NCBI GenBank assembly: GCA_903865465.1
Contig: CAIPJU010001095.1
Coordinates: 1-5,870, forward strand
Length of the DNA: 5,870 bases
Origin: an uncultured Bacteroidota bacterium
Lineage (GTDB): Bacteria; Bacteroidota; Bacteroidia; Bacteroidales; VadinHA17
Direction of reading: 5' to 3'
Shown here one piece after another: positions 1 to 5,870 of this stretch (positions within the stretch are counted from its first letter, which is position 1; each line of letters begins with the position of its first letter). The position numbers and the translations under genes are program-made. The notes beneath the pieces were generated by a model, which made no database searches, was not told the DNA's origin, and saw nothing but the letters and a program-made list of their open reading frames with translations.

Positions 1-15
1 ATGCCGGGCGCACAT

Positions 16-47
16 AAAAAACCCTGCCATTTCTGACAGGGTTTTTT
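16..47. terminator. Bidirectional intrinsic terminator
   Basis: An 11-bp perfect stem (AAAAAACCCTG at 16-26 with CAGGGTTTTTT at 37-47) encloses a 10-nt loop. The core is GC-rich CCCTG/CAGGG, flanked by A6 on one side and T6 on the other, so it can end transcription from either direction. On the minus strand it lies about 60 nt beyond the 3' end of the tRNA-Pro gene and probably ends that transcript. On the plus strand it may end a gene lying left of the window. Confidence 0.85.
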
Positions 48-107
48 CTGTTGCGGTACAAAAAAGTACAAAATATTTGTAACTAATTGACTTCCAGTAC
101 CTAAAAG

Positions 108-180
108 TCGGGGTGAGAAGACTCGAACTTCCGGCCCCTACGTCCCGAACGTAGTACGCTACCAACTGCGCCACACCCCG
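108..180 (-). tRNA. tRNA-Pro, anticodon CGG
   Basis: This tRNA reads the proline codon CCG. Read on the minus strand it folds as a full cloverleaf. The 7-bp acceptor stem is CGGGGTG/CACCCCG, and the D arm is GCGC-AGTTGGTA-GCGT, closed at its base by one G-U pair. The anticodon stem is CTACG/CGTAG with loop TTCGGGA, which puts CGG at positions 34-36 followed by G37, as is usual in proline tRNAs. The T arm is GGAAG-TTCGAGT-CTTCT, with the conserved TTCGA. The discriminator base is A. The next three bases are CTT, so CCA is not encoded and must be added after transcription. The D, anticodon and T arms resemble the classic bacterial CCG-reading proline tRNA. The gene is 73 nt without CCA. It faces away from the glycosidase genes and is followed by the hairpin at 16-47. 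Confidence 0.95.
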
Positions 181-197
181 ATTTACTATTAAGAACT

Positions 198-287
198 TCC
201 GGTCCCGGAGCCTGTCCCGATTTATCGGGATCCCTAACCATTGCCGAATTTATTTATTTTCAATTCCCGAATCCCGATACATCGGGA
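198..287. repeat. Cluster of GC-rich palindromes (TCCCGAT-NN-ATCGGGA, two copies)
   Basis: Two 16-bp inverted repeats share identical 7-bp arms: TCCCGAT-TT-ATCGGGA at 215-230 and TCCCGAT-AC-ATCGGGA at 272-287. A related shorter palindrome, TCCGG-TC-CCGGA, lies at 198-209. GGGATCCC follows the first copy at 227-234, and an unpaired half-site TCCCGA precedes the second at 265-270. Identical arms with different centres suggest a dispersed intergenic repeat family rather than a regulator site, but either is possible. If the tRNA is transcribed from the candidate promoter near 350, all of these fall in its leader RNA and would form hairpins there. Confidence 0.7.
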
Positions 288-347
288 CTACCAACAAACA
301 GAATCCAAAAAAATTTACTTCCTCTCTGCTTCTCTTGCGAAAGAGTA

Positions 348-377
348 CAAAAATAATCAATCTATCCTCATTACAAA
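348..377 (-). promoter_or_regulatory. Candidate Bacteroidota-type promoter for tRNA-Pro
   Basis: On the minus strand TATTTTTG (348-355) fits the Bacteroidota -7 consensus TAnnTTTG exactly. TTTG (374-377, within a longer T run) lies 18 bp upstream as a -33 box. The predicted start, near 341, leaves a leader of about 160 nt before the mature tRNA, which is long for a single tRNA gene. I saw no equally good match closer to the tRNA. The assignment rests on consensus matching alone in AT-rich DNA. Confidence 0.4.
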
Positions 378-521
378 AAGTTTTTTGCCTGCTGCTCCAT
401 AATAATAATCGCCCTGAAAACCCAATCCTGTTTGCCTAAGGCTATTCTCTTTATTACAAACGAGTCACTCCTCCCGATTCTCACAATAATATTATCTTTA
501 TTCAAACATTAATCATGGCAT

Positions 522-1883
522 ATGAAATTCAAAAAACATCTGAGCCTCTTCCTTATCTTATTAGTAGTTGAATTCATCTGTAATGGACAAACAGGGAAAA
601 TGAACCTTTACCTTTTTCCATTAAAGCCAAGCCCTGGGAATCGCTATCTAAGCGATCAGAATAACACACCTTTTTTCTGGTCGGGCGACGCAGCCTGGTC
701 ATTAATTGCCCAGTTGAGCAAACAGGATGCCGATCTGTACTTAATTAACAGAAAAGATAAAGGTTTCACAGTCATAATGGTAAACCTTATCGAACATAAA
801 TTTGCCACCAACGCTCCCGCGAATATCTATGGTGATAAGCCTTTTAACGACAGCCCCTTTGTCTCTCCTAATAAAAAGTATTTCGACCATGCAGACTATA
901 TCATTAAAGCAGCAGCAAAACGGAATATTGTGGTATTGCTCGCACCTCTCTATCTTGGTTATGATTGTAATGATGAAGGATGGTGTTCAGAAGTAAAAGC
1001 CGCATCAGCCAACGACTTGTATGCATGGGGAAGGTATGTGGGTCAGCGTTATAAGAATTTCAAAAACATTATCTGGCTTATTGGGGGTGATACAAACCCT
1101 GGCCAGGTGAAAGAAAAAGTTCTTGCTATGGTGACTGGAATCCGGGAGGTCGACAGGCTGCATCTCTTTTCTGCACATAATCAGCCTGAGTCAATGGCGA
1201 TTACTCCCTGGCCTGATGAATCGTGGCTATCGGTAAATAATGTTTACAGCTATGATTCAGTACTTTACAAGTACTATATGAAAGCATATAACCAGACTCC
1301 GGTAATGCCTTTTTATCAGATTGAATCAGCTTATGAAAATGAACATAATTCAAGGCCTCAACAGCTTCGATCTCAGGCTTATTGGGCAATCTTATCGGGT
1401 GCAATGGGACATGTCTTCGGAAACTGTCCCTTATGGCATTTTGGATCTTTTAAAAAATGGTGCAATCAGGCTGATTGGAAAAATGAAATGAATGACTCCG
1501 GATCAGTGAGTACAGACCATCTTCAGAAATTGTTCAGGTCCAGGTCATGGTATACATTAATTCCTGATTTTGAAAATCAGTTAATTACATCAGGTTACGG
1601 CACATGGGGTTCTGCTGACCATGTAGCCAGTTCCAGAACTTCAGACAGGGGTAGCATAATTGCTTACCTGCCATCGAAACGGATGATTACAGTAAATATG
1701 AGCAGCATTACGGGAACAAAAGCAAAATGCTGGTGGTATGACCCTTCAAACGGGAAGGCTACTGATATCGGAACATTTCCCACTAATGGATTCAAGTCCT
1801 TTACTCCAATTTCAGACGGGGACCAGGTTATTGTGATTGATGATGCTTCGCTTAAGCTTCCAATTCCCGGGAGTCCCTATTAA
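522..1883 (+). CDS. Secreted DUF4038 / apiosidase-like (GH140-like) glycoside hydrolase
   Basis: This is a predicted exported glycosidase of 453 residues. Residues 1 to about 22 form a signal peptide (basic KFKK, then a hydrophobic run). C20 is not in a good lipobox, so a soluble periplasmic or exported protein is more likely than a lipoprotein. Residues about 40-350 match the DUF4038 (PF13204) TIM-barrel family: an RYLSDQNNTPFFWSGDAAW opening, then LYLINRKDKGF and WLIGGDTNP. By analogy with GH140 apiosidases, D190 in GGDTNP is the likely acid/base and E268 in YQIESAYE the likely nucleophile. Residues about 355-445 are a beta-rich end resembling PF12904, often labelled a putative collagen-binding domain but usual in this family, with WWYDPSNG as a landmark. 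The best-studied relatives release apiose from pectic rhamnogalacturonan II, but the family is broad and the substrate here is unknown. There is no clear Shine-Dalgarno, and the ATG is chosen because it directly precedes the signal peptide. The transporter gene starts 81 bp downstream in the same direction, so the two may be co-transcribed. Confidence 0.88.
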   Translation: MKFKKHLSLFLILLVVEFICNGQTGKMNLYLFPLKPSPGNRYLSDQNNTPFFWSGDAAWSLIAQLSKQDADLYLINRKDKGFTVIMVNLIEHKFATNAPANIYGDKPFNDSPFVSPNKKYFDHADYIIKAAAKRNIVVLLAPLYLGYDCNDEGWCSEVKAASANDLYAWGRYVGQRYKNFKNIIWLIGGDTNPGQVKEKVLAMVTGIREVDRLHLFSAHNQPESMAITPWPDESWLSVNNVYSYDSVLYKYYMKAYNQTPVMPFYQIESAYENEHNSRPQQLRSQAYWAILSGAMGHVFGNCPLWHFGSFKKWCNQADWKNEMNDSGSVSTDHLQKLFRSRSWYTLIPDFENQLITSGYGTWGSADHVASSRTSDRGSIIAYLPSKRMITVNMSSITGTKAKCWWYDPSNGKATDIGTFPTNGFKSFTPISDGDQVIVIDDASLKLPIPGSPY

Positions 1884-1903
1884 CCATAGTGTTAACAGTG
1901 ACC

Positions 1904-1924
1904 TTATAAAGTTTATAATTTTTT
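1904..1924 (+). terminator. Weak AT-only hairpin followed by T6
   Basis: TTATAAA (1904-1910) and TTTATAA (1912-1918) are perfect inverted repeats with a single base between them, directly followed by six T residues. The stem has no GC pairs and must open at its centre to form a loop, so it would be unstable. It could at most attenuate transcription between the glycosidase and transporter genes. Confidence 0.22.
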
Positions 1925-1964
1925 GTTTTAAAAACTGCGGAATGATGAAAATAAAAGGATTAAA

Positions 1965-2915
1965 ATGAAAGGGAGATTATGGCTTGTATACACAATTCTT
2001 GCAGCTTTTAGCTGGGGAATGTGGGGGGTGCTAACTAAATTTATTTCCATCGATGTTACTCCTTTTGAAACCCATCTTATGTTTACAACAGGGGCACTAT
2101 TTACCCTGCCCATTGTTATACGAAAATGCAGGATCAGCGAAATGAACCTAAAGGGCTTAGCTTTTGGGATTGGGGCCAGCCTCCTTGTCTTACTTGGCAA
2201 TATATCAGTATACCAGTCCTTTAAAATTGGAGGAGGGGCTGCAGTTGTAATACCTTTTACTAATCTTTACCCCCTGGTGACCATTTTGATAGCGTTTTTT
2301 ATTTTTAAGGAACGATTAAACAGGCTCAATTGGGCAGGAATCCTTGTTATTATACCTGCCATAATTTTTCTGTCGGGCCAGTCTAAAATTCTAAGCGAGC
2401 CGGAACACTTTTTTCAAACGTTTGAATTGAAGGCTTGGTTGTTATTTGCATTTTTATCACTTTTACTATTCGGATTATTCAGCGCGGCGCAAAAAGTGGT
2501 AACCAATTATCTCTCAACCGGATGGTCATACTTGAGCTTTGTCGTCTCCTCAGCTCTGATCTCGGTTTTCTTTATTGTCTTTGGTCTTGTTGACTTTAAT
2601 TTTTCATACAAAACATTTTTGTTTGGATCAAGTGCAGGTTTCCTTGATGGTTTGGGAGTACTGGCAATATATTCTGCTTATAGCGCAAAAGGTAAAGCCT
2701 CGAAAGTCAGTTCCATTGGCAGTACCATGCAGCAGGTTTTTACCATCATTCTGGCTCTGGGTTTCCTTCATGAGAGAATTGATCTGACTATATTCATGGG
2801 CATTAGTCTGGCAATTATTGGTTCCTACCTGCTATTGTGGGAGAAGAAGTTTACAAAATCTGAAGAGGGAACATCCATTGAGAACTCTTCATCACAATAT
2901 AAAAATCATGAATAA
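1965..2915 (+). CDS. EamA / drug-metabolite transporter family permease
   Basis: This is an inner-membrane permease of 316 residues, the usual length for the ten-helix DMT superfamily. It has two EamA repeats. The first spans about residues 6-138, opening with ILAAFSWGMWGVLTKF and closing with FKERLNRLNWAGILVI. The second spans about 156-292, closing with LHERIDLTIFMGISLAIIG. The paired K/H-E-R motifs before helices five and ten are typical of the family. The tail after about residue 293 is polar and probably cytoplasmic. DMT proteins move amino acids, nucleotide precursors, drugs or sugars, and sequence alone does not fix the substrate. The position between two secreted glycosidase genes suggests a sugar or sugar derivative, which is inference. 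AAGGA (1955-1959), 5 nt before the ATG, is the best ribosome-binding site in the window and supports this start. The stop codon overlaps the start of the next gene, which suggests translational coupling. Confidence 0.88.
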   Translation: MKGRLWLVYTILAAFSWGMWGVLTKFISIDVTPFETHLMFTTGALFTLPIVIRKCRISEMNLKGLAFGIGASLLVLLGNISVYQSFKIGGGAAVVIPFTNLYPLVTILIAFFIFKERLNRLNWAGILVIIPAIIFLSGQSKILSEPEHFFQTFELKAWLLFAFLSLLLFGLFSAAQKVVTNYLSTGWSYLSFVVSSALISVFFIVFGLVDFNFSYKTFLFGSSAGFLDGLGVLAIYSAYSAKGKASKVSSIGSTMQQVFTIILALGFLHERIDLTIFMGISLAIIGSYLLLWEKKFTKSEEGTSIENSSSQYKNHE

Positions 2916-4395
2916 AATTCCGTTGCTCCTTGCATTTTTTACAATTCAGTTATTCCCCCCCCAGCCTTGCATATCCCAGAATCCAGGTGATAAAACTTCA
3001 GTAAACCTGCAGATCGATGGTACAAAGAAGTTCCGGCAGATCGATGGTTTTGGAGTAAATATTAATACTGCCTGGTGGTATGAAGGAGAATATGGGGATG
3101 CACGGGTAGTCCGTCCGGCAATAGACAAACTCATCGATTCGCTTGGCGCCACTATCTTTCGTGCCGTTATCGAAGAGACAGACTGGGAAGCTGTCAACGA
3201 CGATAACGATCCCAACAACTTCAACTGGACCTATTATAACAGCATCTTTACAAATGCAAGGTTTCAGGGTGTTTGGAATACTTTGCGTTACCTGAATAAA
3301 AGGGGGATAACAGACGGCCTTGTTATCAGTTTAATGGGCGGGCCACCTGCTTCACCACCCATGTCACAGCCAGAGCCGACAAAAAGCTGGATGGGTGGAG
3401 TGGATTATAGCATTGCTGCTACCATGGAAGATGAATTTGTCGAGTCAATAGCTGCACTGCTGTATTATATGAGGACGACTGCCGGGATTCAGTTTAAACT
3501 TGTCTCACCCCTGAATGAAACGGATATTTTTGAAATGAGCAAGGGTGCGGACCATCCTGATGGAATTGTAGAAGGTCCGAATATACCGGATGCGGTCAGG
3601 TTTGTCCGGATAATAAAAAAACTCGCTGTAAAACTGGATACCCTTGGGATGGGTGATATACGATTCGTAACTCCTGATTCTGGTGGTGACAAATTATTTG
3701 GGAAATGTCTTGAAGAGATGGTTAAGGACCCGTATCTCATGAACAAGCTTGCCCATTGGGGTATTCATGATTATGGCAGCGATGCAGCAAATTATTTAAA
3801 AATTGTTAGTCAGCCTGAAAATCCAAATAAATCTTACTGGATTACGGAAACTGCCGGGATCGGCAATCTGATGGGTCAATTGAATGATAATGCCGGCTCA
3901 TATATTTTCTGGGATGGATTTGACTGTATTTACCAGCATGCAAGACGAAACGGTTATGGGAGTGCTCCTCCCAATGACTGGGTATATTGGTTTGGCCCTG
4001 AAGAGGGCAAACCCCTTATCGAATATATTGCATCTGAAAATAGCTGGAAGCCCAGGAAACAGTTCTATCAGTTTTCGCAGCTTATGAAGTTCGTATTGCC
4101 CGGAGCAGTGCGGATTAATACAGAGGGAAATGACAGCAACCTTGTTACATCTGCCTTTATCAACCCCGATGGGAGTTTAATTATCGCAGGCAGAAATAAA
4201 TACAAACAGGAATGTACTCTCTTTGGAACTCTTTCAGAGCTTCCGGAAATGAAATACCTGCAGTTAATTTATACTGATTCCTCACATAACCTTATGAAGG
4301 GAAACAGTATAGATGTCAGAGATAAAAGTTTTAAGATTACAATTCCACCGGAATCTGTTTTTACAATAGTTGGGAAAAAGGATTGTTGTAAGTAA
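2908..4395 (+). CDS. Secreted GH30-like clan GH-A glycoside hydrolase
   Basis: This is a predicted exported retaining glycosidase of 495 residues. I place the start at 2908, not at the longer in-frame ATG at 2818, because 2908 gives a signal peptide (MNKIPLLLAFF..., to about residue 23), whereas the extra 30 residues are polar and lie wholly inside the transporter gene. The mature start carries FRQIDGFGVN (residues 42-51), the strand-one signature of GH30-type barrels. E204 in SPLNETD is the likely acid/base and E314 in WITETAG the likely nucleophile; the 110-residue gap fits strands four and seven of a clan GH-A barrel. From about residue 385 to the end a beta-rich domain follows, as in GH30. 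The missing P in the usual NEP motif and the unusual sequence elsewhere suggest a divergent branch, so substrate (xylan, beta-1,6-galactan, beta-glucan or other) is open. An 8-bp overlap with the transporter gene points to one operon. A C8 run (2955-2962) lies in the signal-peptide codons. Confidence 0.82.
   Translation: MNKIPLLLAFFTIQLFPPQPCISQNPGDKTSVNLQIDGTKKFRQIDGFGVNINTAWWYEGEYGDARVVRPAIDKLIDSLGATIFRAVIEETDWEAVNDDNDPNNFNWTYYNSIFTNARFQGVWNTLRYLNKRGITDGLVISLMGGPPASPPMSQPEPTKSWMGGVDYSIAATMEDEFVESIAALLYYMRTTAGIQFKLVSPLNETDIFEMSKGADHPDGIVEGPNIPDAVRFVRIIKKLAVKLDTLGMGDIRFVTPDSGGDKLFGKCLEEMVKDPYLMNKLAHWGIHDYGSDAANYLKIVSQPENPNKSYWITETAGIGNLMGQLNDNAGSYIFWDGFDCIYQHARRNGYGSAPPNDWVYWFGPEEGKPLIEYIASENSWKPRKQFYQFSQLMKFVLPGAVRINTEGNDSNLVTSAFINPDGSLIIAGRNKYKQECTLFGTLSELPEMKYLQLIYTDSSHNLMKGNSIDVRDKSFKITIPPESVFTIVGKKDCCK
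2955..2962 (+). repeat. C8 homopolymer inside signal-peptide codons
   Basis: Eight consecutive C residues encode part of the Phe-Pro-Pro-Gln stretch near residues 16-19 of the GH30-like protein. The frame is open across it as given. Loss or gain of one base would end or misread the product just after its signal peptide. Such tracts are known slippage sites in replication and are also prone to sequencing error. Confidence 0.9.
3009..3048 (+). repeat. In-frame 13-bp direct repeat encoding QIDG twice
   Basis: GCAGATCGATGGT occurs at 3009-3021 and again at 3036-3048, with a 27-bp period, exactly nine codons. Both copies are read in the same frame and encode QIDG in the first beta-strands of the GH30-like enzyme. 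The second copy carries the family signature QIDGFG. Recombination between copies would remove nine residues without a frameshift. Confidence 0.8.
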
Positions 4396-4512
4396 CAAAT
4401 ACTTTCAGATATGGAAGTGTTGGCTCAGGATTACACAACGTATGATTTCCTGAGTAGTCAAAGCCCTTCAAAGATATTATGACCTTTAAAAGCAGCTTCT
4501 TGTTTTTATGGT

Positions 4513-4520
4513 TAATTTTG
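4513..4520 (+). promoter_or_regulatory. Candidate -7 box upstream of the AI-2E-family gene
   Basis: TAATTTTG matches TAnnTTTG exactly and lies 46 nt before the ATG at 4567, leaving a short leader of about 40 nt. No well-spaced TTTG is present upstream: TTTA at 4485-4488 is too far and TTG at 4500-4502 too near. It is the best evidence for separate transcription from the glycosidase operon, together with the 171-bp gap, but it remains a consensus match only. Confidence 0.3.
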
Positions 4521-4566
4521 ATCCATATAAAAAGCGCTTACTGTATCATACAAAATAATTTCATCT

Positions 4567-5664
4567 ATGTTACCACATCCCGGACTGGCACGACTTAATA
4601 AAATATTGCTTTTCGCAATCTTGGTATCTATTGTGTTATACTTTGGCAGAGAGTTTTTCAAGCTGATCAGCTTTGCCGGATTATTGTCGATGCTAATGAC
4701 ACCGGTTTCAAACCGACTTGAAAATCTCAGGTTTTCAAGACTTTTTTCGTCCTTAATATCCGTATTGATTATTGCCATTGTATTTTCGGGAGTTTTATTA
4801 CTGCTGGCTGCCCAGATAGGTAACATAGGAAAAGAACTTCCGGTAATATTGTTACGATTTGAAGAGATAAAAACGGAGATACAGTCCTGGATTAACGACA
4901 GTCTTGGAGTCACAACTGAACAACTAAGGGTCCACACTTCGGATGCTTTTAATAATGCCGGAAGTTTTCTTACAGGTATGATAAAAAGCACTGTTAACTT
5001 TATAGGCAGCGTATTCCTGGTTCTGGTATTTATTTTTCTCTTTTTAATGCAAAGGAATAAATATGAAGATTTTGTGGTGATGCTTTATAAGGAAGAGAAA
5101 AGGAATGAAGCAAGAGAGATGATTGACAAAATCAGCAGAGTTGCTCAGCAGTACCTTACAGGAAGGCTTATTGCTGCCTTGATTATGGGCGCTCTTTTTC
5201 TTATCGGATTTTTGCTTATCGGGCTGAAAAATGCTGTAGTGCTCTCATTAATTGTATCTATTATGACAATTATACCTTACGTAGGCGGATTAATTGGAGG
5301 GCTGGTTCCATTTTTTATCTCGTTTATTGAAGGCTCCTTTAACCAGTCACTTCTGGTTGTTGTTATAATTCTGATTGTCAACACTATTGATCATTATGTT
5401 ATCGAGCCTTACATTGTTGGAGGCAGCGTAAACATTAGTCCTTTCTTTACAATTTTTGCCCTCATCCTGGGTAGTGTGATATGGGGAATATCCGGCATTA
5501 TATTATTCCTGCCACTATCGGGAATACTAAAAATAGTATTTGAAAATGTACATGGCTTACAAGCCTATGGTTATCTAATCGGAGACCAGAGAGACTCTTC
5601 TGAACCAAAAAATATGTGGTCGAATATAAAAAGAATCTTCTCCAGAAAAAGGAAAATAAAGTAA
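4567..5664 (+). CDS. AI-2E / PerM family transporter-like membrane protein
   Basis: This is an integral inner-membrane protein of 365 residues, the normal size for the AI-2E transporter family (PF01594; relatives include YdiK, PerM and TqsA). Hydrophobic segments fall near residues 12-45 (two helices), 62-82, 140-160, 200-220, 223-253, 262-280 and 290-322. Between about 84 and 138 lies a polar loop, usual in this family. Landmarks are QQYLTGRLIAA (194-204), IPYVGGLIGGLVPFF (236-250) and DHYVIEPYIVGG (275-286), which fit the conserved C-terminal half. The tail is strongly basic (KRIFSRKRKIK). Despite the name, members include proteins for export of signals, ion antiport or unknown solutes, so no substrate is assigned. 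It has no visible link to the sugar genes upstream and is separated by 171 bp with its own candidate promoter. No clear Shine-Dalgarno precedes the ATG. No convincing terminator follows; a short TTCGG-TGG-CCGAA hairpin at 5698-5710 lacks a T run. Confidence 0.92.
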   Translation: MLPHPGLARLNKILLFAILVSIVLYFGREFFKLISFAGLLSMLMTPVSNRLENLRFSRLFSSLISVLIIAIVFSGVLLLLAAQIGNIGKELPVILLRFEEIKTEIQSWINDSLGVTTEQLRVHTSDAFNNAGSFLTGMIKSTVNFIGSVFLVLVFIFLFLMQRNKYEDFVVMLYKEEKRNEAREMIDKISRVAQQYLTGRLIAALIMGALFLIGFLLIGLKNAVVLSLIVSIMTIIPYVGGLIGGLVPFFISFIEGSFNQSLLVVVIILIVNTIDHYVIEPYIVGGSVNISPFFTIFALILGSVIWGISGIILFLPLSGILKIVFENVHGLQAYGYLIGDQRDSSEPKNMWSNIKRIFSRKRKIK

Positions 5665-5870
5665 CTGTGCAGAGACAGCCTGGCTGTTGGGAAGATTTTC
5701 GGTGGCCGAACAGAAAAATATTCAATCTATTATACCTGCCTGAGAACCTTGTTACCTAAAGTTTTATAATAATGAAACTAATTTTCTCATAAAAAGAAAA
5801 AATAGCGGAAAGCAGGCCTGATATTTTATACAAATACCATTTTCAAATATTATATAATCAAACACTTAAG

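Larger units (their letters stand above)
181..521. other. Intergenic region with palindrome cluster, no gene seen
   Basis: About 340 bp separate the divergently oriented tRNA-Pro and GH140-like genes. I see no convincing coding sequence on either strand. The tRNA-proximal third holds GC-rich palindromes (198-287). The middle holds a candidate minus-strand promoter (348-377) with a small CTCTT-GCGA-AAGAG hairpin at 332-345, near where that transcript would begin. The part nearest the glycosidase gene is AT-rich. Its best -7-like match on the plus strand is TATCTTTA at 493-500 (7 of 8 to TAnnTTTG, no good upstream box), so the promoter of the downstream gene is not firmly located. Confidence 0.6.

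Noticed and set aside
67..81. TACAAA-ATA-TTTGTA inverted repeat beside the tRNA 3' end as an attachment site
   Set aside because: No duplicated tRNA end, integrase gene or second copy is visible in the window, and AT-rich inverted repeats of this size are expected by chance.
493..500. TATCTTTA as promoter of the GH140-like gene
   Set aside because: It matches TAnnTTTG at only 7 of 8 positions, has no TTTG-type box at the expected distance, and would leave a leader of only about 15 nt.
1928..2200. Minus-strand open frame of 90 codons opposite the start of the transporter gene
   Set aside because: It overlaps a clear EamA gene and shows no family features.
2818..2907. N-terminal extension of 30 residues on the GH30-like reading frame
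   Set aside because: It lies inside the transporter gene, is polar and would bury the signal peptide; the ATG at 2908 gives a normal export signal and an 8-bp operon-type overlap.
4411..4482. Short 23-codon open frame after the GH30-like gene, in the same frame as it
   Set aside because: There is no ribosome-binding site and no recognisable sequence, and the length is expected by chance.
4512..4991. Minus-strand open frame of 159 codons opposite the AI-2E-family gene
   Set aside because: It lies largely within a well-supported family gene and its translation has no recognisable domain; it is a shadow of the coding strand.
5665..5870. Inverted repeats after the AI-2E-family gene (ACAGCC-T-GGCTGT at 5675-5687, TTCGG-TGG-CCGAA at 5698-5710) as terminators
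   Set aside because: Neither is followed by a T run on either strand and the stems are short; the rest of this stretch is plain AT-rich DNA with no gene seen.

Overview
The window looks like an ordinary chromosomal segment of a member of the Bacteroidota. The evidence is the AT-rich noncoding DNA, the near absence of strong Shine-Dalgarno sequences, candidate promoters of the TTTG / TAnnTTTG type, TCCCGAT-NN-ATCGGGA palindromes between genes, and gene families common in polysaccharide-degrading Bacteroidota. Placement below phylum is not possible from this sequence alone.

Left part (1-521): a strong bidirectional hairpin terminator, then tRNA-Pro (anticodon CGG) on the minus strand without an encoded CCA end. 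Next comes about 340 bp without a gene. It holds a cluster of GC-rich palindromes (198-287) and a plausible minus-strand promoter that would serve the tRNA.

Central part (522-4395): three plus-strand genes form a likely carbohydrate-use unit. The first is a secreted DUF4038/apiosidase-like (GH140-like) glycosidase with a C-terminal PF12904-type domain. The second is a ten-helix drug/metabolite (EamA) family transporter. The third is a secreted GH30-like clan GH-A glycosidase whose start codon overlaps the end of the transporter gene by 8 bp. The simplest reading is that two exported enzymes trim a plant- or algal-type glycan and the inner-membrane permease takes up a small product. The substrate is not determined by the sequence, and no SusC/SusD pair, regulator or sugar kinase lies in the window.

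Right part (4396-5870): a 171-bp gap with a TAnnTTTG-like site, then an AI-2E/PerM-family membrane protein that looks independent of the sugar genes. About 200 bp of noncoding DNA follows, with only weak inverted repeats.

I did not find a clear previously undescribed system. The points most worth a second look are the transporter placed between two glycosidases, an eight-C tract inside the signal-peptide codons of the GH30-like gene, and the palindrome cluster lying in the presumed leader of the tRNA transcript.
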